A stretch of DNA of 64,000 bases from positions 248,001 to 312,000 of the forward strand of contig NZ_FQWW01000006.1 of assembly GCF_900129795.1 (NCBI RefSeq), read 5' to 3'. The number at the start of each line of letters is the position of its first letter. Positions within the stretch are counted from its first letter, which is position 1. This document shows, one piece after another, positions 37,501-45,244 of this stretch. This DNA is from Flavobacterium sp. CF108 (GTDB taxonomy: Bacteria > Bacteroidota > Bacteroidia > Flavobacteriales > Flavobacteriaceae). A program made the position numbers and the translations under genes. Below the pieces are notes generated by a model that was not told where the DNA came from, did no database searches, and worked only from the letters and a program-made list of their open reading frames with translations.

Positions 37501-39173
37501 ATAGATGTGATGCCTGGATTCTCAGATGCAGTTTTTATAGTTTTTAATAATAGCTTAACAGCATCTGTTTCTGTGGACGGATTAATTTCAACATAATTTG
37601 AAATGGAAGTAATAAGAGTTATTACCTCATTTGTATCTTTAATTACAATTTCTAATAATTCTTTTGAAGTTTCCTCATCTATTGGGAGGAAAATTTTTAT
37701 ATCAGTTCCATAAAATAGCAAGTTCTCAGGTTGTCCAATTTTTTCTAGTCTTACTTGTATTTTTTCAGCCAGCTGTTCAACCTCTTTAATCTTTATAGAA
37801 TCCCATAAGCTAATATTTTCAACGTGTATTTTAGGAAATTTATAATCTTTATTATGAGTTGCTATTTTTAGTAAATTTCCCATCACTTCTTGTGCTGAGT
37901 AACCACTTTTTGAAATTTCAGAATTTACTGAAGTACAATATTGATTAAGTTCGTTTATCATAGGATGAAGAAATCTAATTTCTTCTTCTAAACGAGTCAT
38001 TGTTGGCTTGCCTAAATCAAGTATTCGTTTTAATTCATTATGTAATTCTCTTTTGTTTGCTTTGTGGCTATGTAATTCTAAGCATGCTTCTCCTAAGTTA
38101 ACACTGTCTAATCGTCGTTTTACAACTTCTAATGCAGCCATTTTTTCAGCAACAAAAAGTACTTTTTTCCCATTTCCGACAGCATTTGCTATAAGATTTG
38201 TAATTGTTTGTGATTTCCCTGTTCCTGGAGGGCCTTGTATTACCATGTTACGCCCTTCATGTACAGCAAGCATTGCAATGACTTGTGAACTGTCGGCATC
38301 TACGACTTGCATAAGCTCGTCAGCATTCGTATCATTGTCAAGATGATGTTCTTCACCAATTGATGGTTGAGGTTCATTAAATCCAGTATCGAATAAAGAT
38401 TGTAAAATATTATGGTTGAATGGTTTTTTATCTTCTGGCCATTTGTCACTGTCTAAATCATGATAAATCATAAATTTACCAAAAGAAAAGAATCCTAATT
38501 CTATGGCATCCTCTTCAACTTTCCAATTTTCAATGTGGCTGATCCGTTCTTTTATAATGCTGTAATATGTTTTAAGATCTAGTTCTTCTTCTTCCGGCAG
38601 ATCAGGAATAGTGATGTTGTAATCTACCATCATTTTTGCCTGCAATGATAGATTTGGTCCGATTTCAGTACCACTGAACCTTAAACGAAAACGTTCATTT
38701 GCACTGGAACGCTCAAGTACGACGGGAAGTAAAATTAATGGCGCTTTTCTTGTATCGTCACTATTTCCTTTTTCATACCAATTTAGTATTCCTAATGCAA
38801 GATATAACATGTTGACACCCTGTTCTTCAATGCTTGTTCTAGCAAAATAATAAGTATTTAGTATTTTAGTCTGAAGCTTGGCTTCTGTTTCATTGGTCTG
38901 TAATCTGGTATCATTATAAGCATCTTGTATTTCCGGTTCGGTAAGTTCTGGAAGTTCAAGTAATTCATCATCGTCATCTTTGCCTGGGCGTCCTAAAAAA
39001 GTCATAGCTTTATTCTGCCTGACTAAGATATCATATATCGATGAAGATTGTTCTTGTACAATTTGTAAGCCTTTAACTTTGGATGTCTTATAGTTAAGTA
39101 ATGTATTGCGCATTCCTAAATCTAAAAGCTCTTTACGAGATGCTTCCAATTTAGGTAGAATTGATTCAGACAT
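34530..39173 (-). CDS. DUF4011-helicase-Vsr giant defence protein (Hhe type)
   Basis: 1547 aa. N-terminal DUF4011-like region (residues 1-220; RKELLDLGMRNTLLNYKTSK). Superfamily 1 helicase core with Walker A VIQGPPGTGKSQT (about 310-322), a long helical insertion of about 600 residues, Walker B VIFDEASQVRP (about 940), GDERDVIFISIGYG (about 1135) and LNVLITRAKSRCEVF (about 1175). A Vsr/DUF559-like nuclease region follows (FYIDLAIVDN ... GICCDGKSYETAKSARDRDR, about 1260-1290) and a C-terminal DUF3320-like domain (about 1400-1547). This order matches the single-protein defence gene known as Hhe (HEPN/DUF4011, helicase, Vsr-like endonuclease). It is flanked on both sides by HEPN/Abi-like genes on the same strand. 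Confidence 0.9.
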   Translation of the reverse strand: MSESILPKLEASRKELLDLGMRNTLLNYKTSKVKGLQIVQEQSSSIYDILVRQNKAMTFLGRPGKDDDDELLELPELTEPEIQDAYNDTRLQTNETEAKLQTKILNTYYFARTSIEEQGVNMLYLALGILNWYEKGNSDDTRKAPLILLPVVLERSSANERFRLRFSGTEIGPNLSLQAKMMVDYNITIPDLPEEEELDLKTYYSIIKERISHIENWKVEEDAIELGFFSFGKFMIYHDLDSDKWPEDKKPFNHNILQSLFDTGFNEPQPSIGEEHHLDNDTNADELMQVVDADSSQVIAMLAVHEGRNMVIQGPPGTGKSQTITNLIANAVGNGKKVLFVAEKMAALEVVKRRLDSVNLGEACLELHSHKANKRELHNELKRILDLGKPTMTRLEEEIRFLHPMINELNQYCTSVNSEISKSGYSAQEVMGNLLKIATHNKDYKFPKIHVENISLWDSIKIKEVEQLAEKIQVRLEKIGQPENLLFYGTDIKIFLPIDEETSKELLEIVIKDTNEVITLITSISNYVEINPSTETDAVKLLLKTIKTASENPGITSMNITDSAWLNNQADIAELLETGIRLEELHTQYDNLVIPEAWDYDLLEIRQNLIVHGSKWYKFLIGDYKNSVKKLSALLTTQVPSDLNTKLEYVNALMEGKRLTASLLSLEPLAQKLFDIRYQKKRTDWQTVKKAVQYLQEVHLLIQDDVISNTFLSFLSKNQESSVAADFLINLENALKKQNISLKSLLEKLDLKDNQILNTSLAKQQSLIKNWFENLPEIHQAVSWNVMKEEIERNGADYLIRAVYNWPDAVLHLKTAVQKTWYEHLIEQAMTNSVELRKFERSSHEEVIEKFKRLDVLNQFYNRAKVALKHWESLPKQEGGGQINVLKSEFNRKARHMPIRKLMQEAGLAIQAIKPVIMMSPMSIANFLPPNSIDFDLVIFDEASQVRPVDALGAILRGRQVVVVGDTKQMPPTSFFDKLNTDTEDEENVTADMQSILGMCDAQGAPQRMLRWHYRSRHESLINLSNQEFYENKLIIFPSPGSRSKMGLAFNHLPDTYYDKGKTRTNPKEAEKVADAIINHALNNPKLSLGVVAFSTAQMQAIQNALEVKRRKNPEVENFFRSHPTEPLFIKNLENVQGDERDVIFISIGYGRTADGKVPMSFGPLNNEGGERRLNVLITRAKSRCEVFTNITASDMNPGPNAKFGIRALKSFLYYAQHGKFESDKEEIITKPQPFEEIIAQSLRDNGYIVREKVGSAGFYIDLAIVDNDNPGRYILGICCDGKSYETAKSARDRDRLRTIVLEGMGWKLFNVWSTDWFRNPQGELRLLIETIENAKNQVEHNDALEEELMEDLKNLVREEPEEIDNSIPRYIKASLPIEVCHQEIHTYSLGKLGAWIHEVVKVESPVHFEEMARRIADANGISKIGSRVRASITDALNYAIRTGLIKKKDEFLWHFEDHLPIIRDRSLLSPNSKKLNLISDEEMNLAIIKVVESSIAIQPDNAVILIAKLFGFARVTEDMRNHILLSIIKAVKSEIVKKDGEFLKLI

Positions 39174-39255
39174 ATATTAAGATAATTAAGTTTCCTAAGT
39201 TATTAAATAAAACACTACAAAAAGAGAAAGACAATGTTTTAAACTTTTAAAACAT

Positions 39256-40131
39256 TTAGGAAAGGGGAGTACTATTTATTTTTTGATTAATTTGATGTAT
39301 AGCAACTTTAAGGACCTGCCAAGAAATTTTAGAGGTATGATGATCAGGGTTAAAACGATTTTTTACCTGTTCATTTGGGTGTATATAATTCCGAAAATCC
39401 CTAAGCGAATGACTGAATTTTTTTACGTCCTCATTGAGGTATCCAACTTCGCAGGAAACTTCTATTAAATTAGCTAGTGTCCACTCACTAAGATGTTTTA
39501 CTCTGCCTTCTTTTGTAGGAGCTTTAGGAGCTGTATTGTAAACTCTAGGATGTTTGTTTGCAATGCCGTTTAATAATCCCTCTAAAGTACTGCCGCATAA
39601 AAATATAACAGAAAGAGGAGCTTCGACACTCAAACATTTTTTGATTTCTGAAAGCCTTTGGTTAAGCGTTTCCGTAAGTGAAGTTTCTAAATTCAATGTA
39701 TCTAATCCTAATTCATCGAATTCTTTTTTTAGAAAATCATCTTCTATTGAATTTGCTTTAGAATTTGTTTCTTCAAAAATTATTTTGTCAGCTTTACTAA
39801 AACTTATAGTAGCTCCATCGCGTATTACTTTCCAACTATCAAAAACAAGGAATTTATTAAAATCATCAATCATTTTATCTAGACGGGTAAAGTTTCCAAT
39901 GAAATTTACTGGGGCAAAGAGTTGAATAATGCATTTATCCAATTCTGGTGTTCCATTAATTTTACTTAGTTTTTCATCAGTGAATTTCCATCTGGATGGA
40001 AAACCTTCACCATAAGAATCTTTAAAACCTAAATTATTGAAAAATGTAACCAGTTTTGGACCAGTTCTATATTCGGTTTCCTCATTGATAAGATGTCTTA
40101 ACTTTTCGAGTGTTTTCTGATGTAAAATCAT
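39256..40131 (-). CDS. Abi/HEPN-like protein upstream of the Hhe-type gene
   Basis: 291 aa. The C-terminal third contains HSLRDFRNYIHPNEQ (about residues 241-255), an R...H pattern of HEPN or abortive-infection C-terminal domains, preceded by SVIFLCGSTLEGLLNG, a helix common in this group. The N-terminal part carries YGEGFPSRWKFTDEKL, which looks like a small sensing or DNA-end domain. It is the first gene of the group and ends 82 bp before the helicase gene. It may be an accessory factor. The family match is by pattern only. Confidence 0.6.
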   Translation of the reverse strand: MILHQKTLEKLRHLINEETEYRTGPKLVTFFNNLGFKDSYGEGFPSRWKFTDEKLSKINGTPELDKCIIQLFAPVNFIGNFTRLDKMIDDFNKFLVFDSWKVIRDGATISFSKADKIIFEETNSKANSIEDDFLKKEFDELGLDTLNLETSLTETLNQRLSEIKKCLSVEAPLSVIFLCGSTLEGLLNGIANKHPRVYNTAPKAPTKEGRVKHLSEWTLANLIEVSCEVGYLNEDVKKFSHSLRDFRNYIHPNEQVKNRFNPDHHTSKISWQVLKVAIHQINQKINSTPLS

Positions 40132-40548
40132 ATTGATTTATTTAGCTATTTAATGAAATCATTAATTAAGATAATTGCAAAAATTAGAAATTTAAATTTA
40201 AAGTTTTTACGGAAAAACGTAATTGTAAAATTTATTTTAAAAATAAAAATCGAATAAAAGTGTTTTTGCAAAAAGGATCCTTAATATTTATTGAAACATT
40301 AAGTTCAATATTTTCAAAATTATAGATTAAAGAATATAAATCACTACGTATAAATACCTTTTTTAGTTAGTAATCAATCTATTGTAGTTCCATCTTTGGC
40401 AAAGTCCTCTCTGGTATTAAAGGTAAATTTGGCTTTGATTTATATTTACTGGCTGGTGATTTTGATACAAATTTAATTGCATTTAATTAAATGATATAGT
40501 TACAGGTTAGTAAGCAGTTCAAATGTACTGCTATAAAAGCAATATAAT
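40132..40548. other. Intergenic stretch with a possible gene scar
   Basis: 417 bp. The part near 40140-40380 shows nothing. On the minus strand about 40440-40380 encodes a short peptide KFTFNTREDFAKDGTTID before a stop, with stops upstream; it may be the tail of a lost gene. The left end of the IS3 element should be near 40500-40548, but I could not match its terminal repeats. Confidence 0.3.
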
Positions 40549-41715
40549 CTATTTTGTAATAAGATACTGTTTTTGAAATTCCTCGATTGTCAGGTTTCCA
40601 AGCGCGGAATGTCTTCTGTATCTATTATAGAAATTTTTGATATAGTCTATGACTGACTTTTTTGCTTTTTTTATCGTTGTATAGTTGTTTTGGTAAATTA
40701 ATTCTGTTTTTAAGGTTTTGAAAAAACTCTCAGCGACAGCATTATCATAGCAGTTGCCCTTTCTGCTCATACTTTGGGCGATCTGGTTACTTTTTGATAA
40801 TGTGGAAACAAAATCTTTACATGCATATTGAATCCCTCGGTCTGAATGAAAAATTAATTTCTGGTTACTAGTTAAAGGACGATTACGCAAGGCTTGTTTA
40901 AAGGCAGCAATAGTTGTATCTACTGTCTTCATGGTTTCACTTACCGACCATCCTACTACTTTACGATCAAAGAGGTCTATAACAGCAGTAAGATATGCCC
41001 AGCCTTTTTTAGTTCGAATATAGGTAATGTCCGATACCCATACTTGATTTTGGTTACTGACTTTAAAATTCTGATTTAATAAATTCGCTGCTGCAGGATA
41101 TTTAGCAGAGGATATTGTAGTTCTTTTAAATTTTAATTTTGGAATCCTAGGCATATTATGTTCCAGCATTATCTTTGCAACAAAAGATCGGCAAGCTTTT
41201 ATGTTGATTGACGTTAATTCTTTGGCTATTCTTCGACTACCGTACCTGCCTTGACTCCAATGATAAATTCTTGAAATCTCTGATATTATAAATACTTTAC
41301 GTTCAGCTCTGCTTGTAGGAAGTCCTTTTAACCATTTATAATAGCTGCTGGGATCTACATGAAAAATTTTGCACATCAGGAATATGGGAAATTTATCGGC
41401 GTTTTCTCTGATAAATTGATACCGCAAACGTCTTTTCTGCAGAAGATATGCAGCACCCTTTTCCAGAATATCCCGTTCCAGTTTGATGTTCTTAATTTCC
41501 TTTTTTAACCTTAATATTTCTTTCCTGTTCGTATAGGAATCAGATGATTGCTGAAGGGTAAGTTTTCCATCCTTATAAAGTTTCTTCCAATGCTGCAGGC
41601 TGTTTTTGCTGACTCCAAGCTCCTGAGCTACACGAAGTACACTTTTGTACTGGTTGCTGATTGTGACCGCACAGATTTTAAATTCCAGGGGCCACCTTTT
41701 TCTAGGTGTTTCCAT
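40549..41715 (-). CDS. IS3-family (IS150-like) transposase, single fused ORF
   Basis: 388 aa. An N-terminal helix-turn-helix (KICAVTISNQYKSVLRVAQELGVSKNSLQHWKK) and a leucine-zipper-like coiled coil (EILRLKKEIKNIKLERDILEK) make up the OrfA part. It continues in frame into OrfB (YQFIRENADKFPIFLMCKIFHVDPSSYYKW) and the DDE domain: VWVSDITYI (Asp), FHSDRGIQY (Asp) and CYDNAVAESFF (Glu), ending with YNRYRRHSALGN. Most IS3 elements need a -1 frameshift between OrfA and OrfB; here the two are already joined. All catalytic residues are present and the gene looks intact. It lies inside the right end of the defence island. Confidence 0.93.
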   Translation of the reverse strand: METPRKRWPLEFKICAVTISNQYKSVLRVAQELGVSKNSLQHWKKLYKDGKLTLQQSSDSYTNRKEILRLKKEIKNIKLERDILEKGAAYLLQKRRLRYQFIRENADKFPIFLMCKIFHVDPSSYYKWLKGLPTSRAERKVFIISEISRIYHWSQGRYGSRRIAKELTSINIKACRSFVAKIMLEHNMPRIPKLKFKRTTISSAKYPAAANLLNQNFKVSNQNQVWVSDITYIRTKKGWAYLTAVIDLFDRKVVGWSVSETMKTVDTTIAAFKQALRNRPLTSNQKLIFHSDRGIQYACKDFVSTLSKSNQIAQSMSRKGNCYDNAVAESFFKTLKTELIYQNNYTTIKKAKKSVIDYIKNFYNRYRRHSALGNLTIEEFQKQYLITK

Positions 41716-41890
41716 ATCTTTAAATTTATAAAGTGGTGATTATTTTACAATTAATCTCTTCATAAATTATCTAACTCAAACCTTGCATAAATATTTCTAA
41801 AAAAACCGTCTTAACTTTTTGTGGCAAAAAAGGTATCCACTCCATTGAAAATGCGCCACGAATGCGCCACAAAGTTTTAGAGTGTTTTTA
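41716..41890. other. Inner right flank of the island
   Basis: Between the transposase and the right repeat. It should contain the right end of the IS. 41810-41845 is about 80% identical by eye, in the same orientation, to 27422-27456 at the inner left edge of the island. On the minus strand the stretch codes for GAFSMEWIPFLPQKVKTVF with a stop after 17 more codons, possibly the end of a lost gene. Confidence 0.4.
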
Positions 41891-41902
41891 TAAATATTGA
41901 AA

Positions 41903-41956
41903 AGCGGTATAAAAGAAAAAACCCTGCAAATCGTTGGATTTGCAGGGTTTACCGCT
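41903..41956 (-). terminator. Terminator of tRNA-Ser copy 2
   Basis: Same structure as at copy 1: CCCTGCAAATC (41922-41932) pairs with GATTTGCAGGG (41937-41947), with the outer pair AGCGGTA (41903-41909) and TACCGCT (41950-41956). Confidence 0.85.
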
Positions 41957-42016
41957 CTTTTTGGCCTTTTTTGAAAACTTTGAAAATCTTATTTTTCCTT
42001 TGTTTTCGGGCCTTCG

Positions 42017-42101
42017 CGGAGAAAGAGGGATTCGAACCCCCGGACCTGTTACAGTCAACAGTTTTCAAGACTGCCGCATTCGACCGCTCTGCCATTTCTC
42101 C
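42017..42101 (-). tRNA. tRNA-Ser (anticodon UGA), copy 2
   Basis: Identical in all 85 positions to the copy at 26929-27013: acceptor GGAGAAA/TTTCTCC, anticodon loop CTTGAAA, long variable arm, T-arm GGGGGTTCGAATCCCTC. It lies next to conserved core genes, so it is likely the original chromosomal copy. Confidence 0.95.
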
Positions 42102-42241
42102 AGTATGTCGCTATCATTGTCTGATTGCGGGTGCAAATATAAGACGGTTTTTCGGTTCTGAAAACTTTTTTTGAAACTTTTTTTAAATAATTTACAAGTG
42201 TCTAGTTATCAGTATTTCCGAAAAAGAGATTTTTGAAAAAA

Positions 42242-42640
42242 TTAATCCAAGTTGTCCAAAATTGGCGTTGGTTTCTTGTTTTCATCAACAGCAACAAACG
42301 AAAAAGTTCCTGAAACTACTGTTTCGCGAAGCTCAGAATACATTTGTTCCATAAAAATATCAACGTGAATTTTACAGCTTGTTCTTCCAACACTATCAAC
42401 TTTTGCCACTAATTCTATTAAAGTTCCTGCCGGAATCGCCTTTTTGAAATCAATTTGACCTGTAGATATCGTAACTACTTTTTTGCGGCTGAAACGTGTA
42501 GCGCAAATAAAAGCCACTTCGTCCATTAAATGAAGCGCAGTTCCTCCAAATAAAGTATCATAATGATTCGTTGTACTCGGGAAAACCGCTTTAAAAATAT
42601 GTGTTTCAGATTTTAAAATTCTTTCTTCTAATGTACCCAT
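42242..42640 (-). CDS. Acyl-CoA thioesterase, hotdog fold (YciA-like)
   Basis: 132 aa. The hotdog thioesterase signature is visible: FPSTTNHYDTLFGGTALHLMDEVAFICATRFSRK, with the Asn-His and Asp-Glu positions of the YciA/acyl-CoA hydrolase group, and VVTISTGQIDFKKAIPAGTLIEL. It hydrolyses acyl-CoA esters in the cytoplasm; chain preference cannot be read. It is the last gene of the tpx-dgkA-ftsK-lolA-lptF/G-ribB series, 5 bp after the ribB(A) gene. Confidence 0.88.
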   Translation of the reverse strand: MGTLEERILKSETHIFKAVFPSTTNHYDTLFGGTALHLMDEVAFICATRFSRKKVVTISTGQIDFKKAIPAGTLIELVAKVDSVGRTSCKIHVDIFMEQMYSELRETVVSGTFSFVAVDENKKPTPILDNLD

Positions 42641-42645
42641 AAAGA

Positions 42646-43776
42646 TTAGTAAGTTACGTATTCAGTGATTTCAAGCCCATATCCAATCATTCCAACACGT
42701 TTTGTTTGTGCAGTGTTCGAAACCAGTCTAATCTTAGAAATATCAATATCATGAAGGATTTGAGCCCCAATTCCGTAATCTTTACTGTCTATGATTACTT
42801 TTGGTGCTTTTAATGTTCCTTGTGCTTGTAATGTTTTAAGTTCAGAAATTCTGTTTAATAAATTTACAGCTGTCATATCTTGGTTAATAAAAATAACCGC
42901 ACCTTTACCATGTTCATTAATAACCTTAAACATATCGTCTAACTGCTGCTCTGCATTGTTAGTCAATGTTCCTAATAAGTCATTATTAACCTGCGAAGAG
43001 TGAATTCTCGTTAAGATAGGTTCTCCAAGATTCCAAGTTCCTTTTGTTAAAGCAATATGAATTTGTTTATTTGTAGTCTGCTCGTAAGCTCTTAATCTAA
43101 AAGTCCCAAAACGGGTTTCAATATCAAAATCTTCTTTTTTAATGATAAGGCTGTCATGCTGCATTCTGTAAGCAACCAAATCTTCAATCGAAACTAATTT
43201 TAAATCGAATTTCTTTGCCACCTTTATAAGTTCGGGCAAACGAGACATCGTTCCGTCTTCGTTCAAAATTTCGCAGATAACACCTGCAGGCTTAAAACCT
43301 GCTAATCTTGCAAAATCAATTGCTGCTTCTGTATGTCCTGTTCTTCTTAAAACACCTCCTTGTTTAGCGATTAAAGGGAAAATATGTCCTGGACGAGCTA
43401 AATCATGTGGTTTTGTATTTGGATCAACTAGTGATTGTACAGTTCTCGATCTGTCGGCAGCAGAAATTCCGGTTGTAACGCCATTTCCTTTTAAATCAAC
43501 AGAAACCGTAAAAGCAGTTTCCATATGATCTGTATTATTAGTAACCATGGCGCGTAAATCAAGTTCCTTGCAACGGCTTTCTGTAAGTGGTGTACAGATT
43601 AATCCACGTCCATGTGTAGCCATGAAATTGATCATATCAGAAGTAACTTTTTCTGCCGCAGCTAAAAAGTCACCTTCATTTTCACGATCTTCATCATCAA
43701 CTACAATGATTACTTTACCTTGACGAATATCTTCTATAGCTTCTTCAATGGTATTAAGTTGAATTTTTGTTGACAT
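42646..43776 (-). CDS. ribB: 3,4-dihydroxy-2-butanone-4-phosphate synthase fused to a degenerate GTP-cyclohydrolase-II domain
   Basis: 376 aa with the RibBA layout. The N-terminal RibB half is complete: DDEDRENEGDF, THGRGLICTPL, DHMETAFTVSVD, RPGHIFPLIA and RTGHTEAAIDFARLAG. The C-terminal GCHII half keeps the fold (TRIHSSQVNNDLLGTL, DYGIGAQIL, GYGLEI), but the three zinc Cys of the family pattern HSECxxGDxxxSxxCDC are replaced, and the QEGRGIG loop reads NQDMTAVNLL. So GTP cyclohydrolase activity should be lost. It therefore probably supplies only the DHBP branch of riboflavin synthesis, with a separate RibA elsewhere. Start codons overlap tightly with the neighbouring permease gene (2-bp gap). 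Confidence 0.9.
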   Translation of the reverse strand: MSTKIQLNTIEEAIEDIRQGKVIIVVDDEDRENEGDFLAAAEKVTSDMINFMATHGRGLICTPLTESRCKELDLRAMVTNNTDHMETAFTVSVDLKGNGVTTGISAADRSRTVQSLVDPNTKPHDLARPGHIFPLIAKQGGVLRRTGHTEAAIDFARLAGFKPAGVICEILNEDGTMSRLPELIKVAKKFDLKLVSIEDLVAYRMQHDSLIIKKEDFDIETRFGTFRLRAYEQTTNKQIHIALTKGTWNLGEPILTRIHSSQVNNDLLGTLTNNAEQQLDDMFKVINEHGKGAVIFINQDMTAVNLLNRISELKTLQAQGTLKAPKVIIDSKDYGIGAQILHDIDISKIRLVSNTAQTKRVGMIGYGLEITEYVTY

Positions 43777-43778
43777 AA

Positions 43779-45236
43779 TTATTGTTTGTTTTGAGCTGGT
43801 GAAAACCGCTCGGAAATTTTTTGAAATAGTTGTGATATTGGGGTCGTTATCGCATCAAAATTAATTAATCCATTATCGTTTGTGGCACGATACGTTAATA
43901 ATACCGCTAATGGGGAAAGAATAAATGACGACATCCATGAACCCATAAAAGGAGTCATTCCGCCTTCCTGCGATAATCTTTTTCCAAAAGTATTAATGAA
44001 ATGGAAAGTAATAAAAATTAATACCGCAAAAACAATTGGCAAACCAAGTCCTCCTTTTCGGATAATCGCTCCCAGAGGTGCGCCAATAAAGAACATTAAA
44101 AAGCACGCAAAAGCAATAACAAACTTTTCATACAAAGCCGTTAAGTGTTTATTGATATCGCGCTGCTTGTCTTTTAAATCTTTTTGGGTTGATTCGATAG
44201 AGAAGATGTTGCTGGTAACATTACTGCTAGCCATCTTTAGAACATCAACTTTTTCTTTATTGTTGTATAAAGACAAAAGATCACTTGGTAAAGTCTTTTT
44301 CTTTTTTGCTTTATCAGTAACCATAGTACCTGATCTTCTAAATCCAACACGCTGATTTATATTTTCAGAAAATGAAATAATTTCATTATCCAGATTCTTA
44401 TTTAATGAATCTAAAGTATAACGTAATTCATTAACATTAAGCATTGCATTTGTACCGGCAATACTTTCTTTACTGTCGTCAACTTTATTTAATTCAGATA
44501 AATCGATGTTAATGATATGTGTTTTAAAAGCCCCTTTTATAAAAGGGAGTTTAGCGCGGTCTTCGTATTTTTTTGGAGTAACATCCTGATAGTAATAACC
44601 ATCATTTAAAACCAGTTTCAAAATGCTCGATTTTTCATTACTGATTAACTCTCCATCTTTAGCTTTGATAACAGTTTTGTTTTCTCCAAAATTGTTAGCC
44701 TTTTCGTGAATAGTTACACCTGTTAAGATATTTCCGTTTTCGCCAGATTTTTTGTTGACTTTAATGTTGTAGGTTCCAACATCATTAAACTGACCTTCGG
44801 CAATTGCCATGGCCGGTTTTGCCTGTGCGATATTCTTACGGAAATTCACAAATTTATATTCGGCAAAAGGAATAACATTATTGGCAAACCAAAATGCTAC
44901 AATACTCAAAACGAATATAAAAATAATTAAAACCCGCATTGCTCTTTGTAGTGAGATTCCGGAAGATTTCATGGCCGCAAATTCATAATTCTCGGCTAAA
45001 TTTCCGAAAGTCATAATCGAAGCCAAAAGAACCGAAAGCGGCAAAACCAACGGGATAATACGCGGCATAGAAAAAAGCAGGAATTTCACGACCAATATTA
45101 AGTCGAGATCTTTACCTGCTAGTTCTGATATAAATAGCCATACTGTTTGAAGTATGAATATGAAAAAAAGGATTACAAATACCGTAGTAAATGTAACTAA
45201 GAATGTTTTTAATAAGTATTTGTCTAGTATTTTCAA
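43779..45236 (-). CDS. LptF/LptG-family permease (YjgP/YjgQ)
   Basis: 485 aa. Membrane segments lie at both ends (first at about residues 8-35, then two more up to about 120, and three more at 360-450), with a periplasmic beta-jellyroll-like domain between them, as in LPS-exporter permeases. Typical segments are LDKYLLKTFLVTF, MPRIIPLVLPLSVLLASIMTFG and NYEFAAMKSSGIS. The protein moves LPS out of the inner membrane with LptB and LptC. It is 8 bp after the lolA-like gene and 2 bp before ribB, in a conserved envelope operon. Confidence 0.9.
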   Translation of the reverse strand: MKILDKYLLKTFLVTFTTVFVILFFIFILQTVWLFISELAGKDLDLILVVKFLLFSMPRIIPLVLPLSVLLASIMTFGNLAENYEFAAMKSSGISLQRAMRVLIIFIFVLSIVAFWFANNVIPFAEYKFVNFRKNIAQAKPAMAIAEGQFNDVGTYNIKVNKKSGENGNILTGVTIHEKANNFGENKTVIKAKDGELISNEKSSILKLVLNDGYYYQDVTPKKYEDRAKLPFIKGAFKTHIINIDLSELNKVDDSKESIAGTNAMLNVNELRYTLDSLNKNLDNEIISFSENINQRVGFRRSGTMVTDKAKKKKTLPSDLLSLYNNKEKVDVLKMASSNVTSNIFSIESTQKDLKDKQRDINKHLTALYEKFVIAFACFLMFFIGAPLGAIIRKGGLGLPIVFAVLIFITFHFINTFGKRLSQEGGMTPFMGSWMSSFILSPLAVLLTYRATNDNGLINFDAITTPISQLFQKISERFSPAQNKQ

Positions 45237-45244
45237 CCTTCTGA

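Larger units (their letters stand above)
41891..42180. repeat. Right direct repeat of the 15-kb island (contains tRNA-Ser)
   Basis: Matches 26812-27095 in the same orientation, including an identical tRNA-Ser gene and identical terminator hairpin; the spacer between them has diverged more. Recombination between the two repeats would remove the island and leave one tRNA gene. Confidence 0.85.

Noticed and set aside
35800..38350. Plus-strand ORFs of 60-112 codons within the Hhe-type gene
   Set aside because: They mirror the coding strand and show no motif of their own.
41934..42174. Plus-strand ORFs over the tRNA-Ser repeats
   Set aside because: They are translations of the tRNA gene and its terminator; the same frame appears at both repeats.
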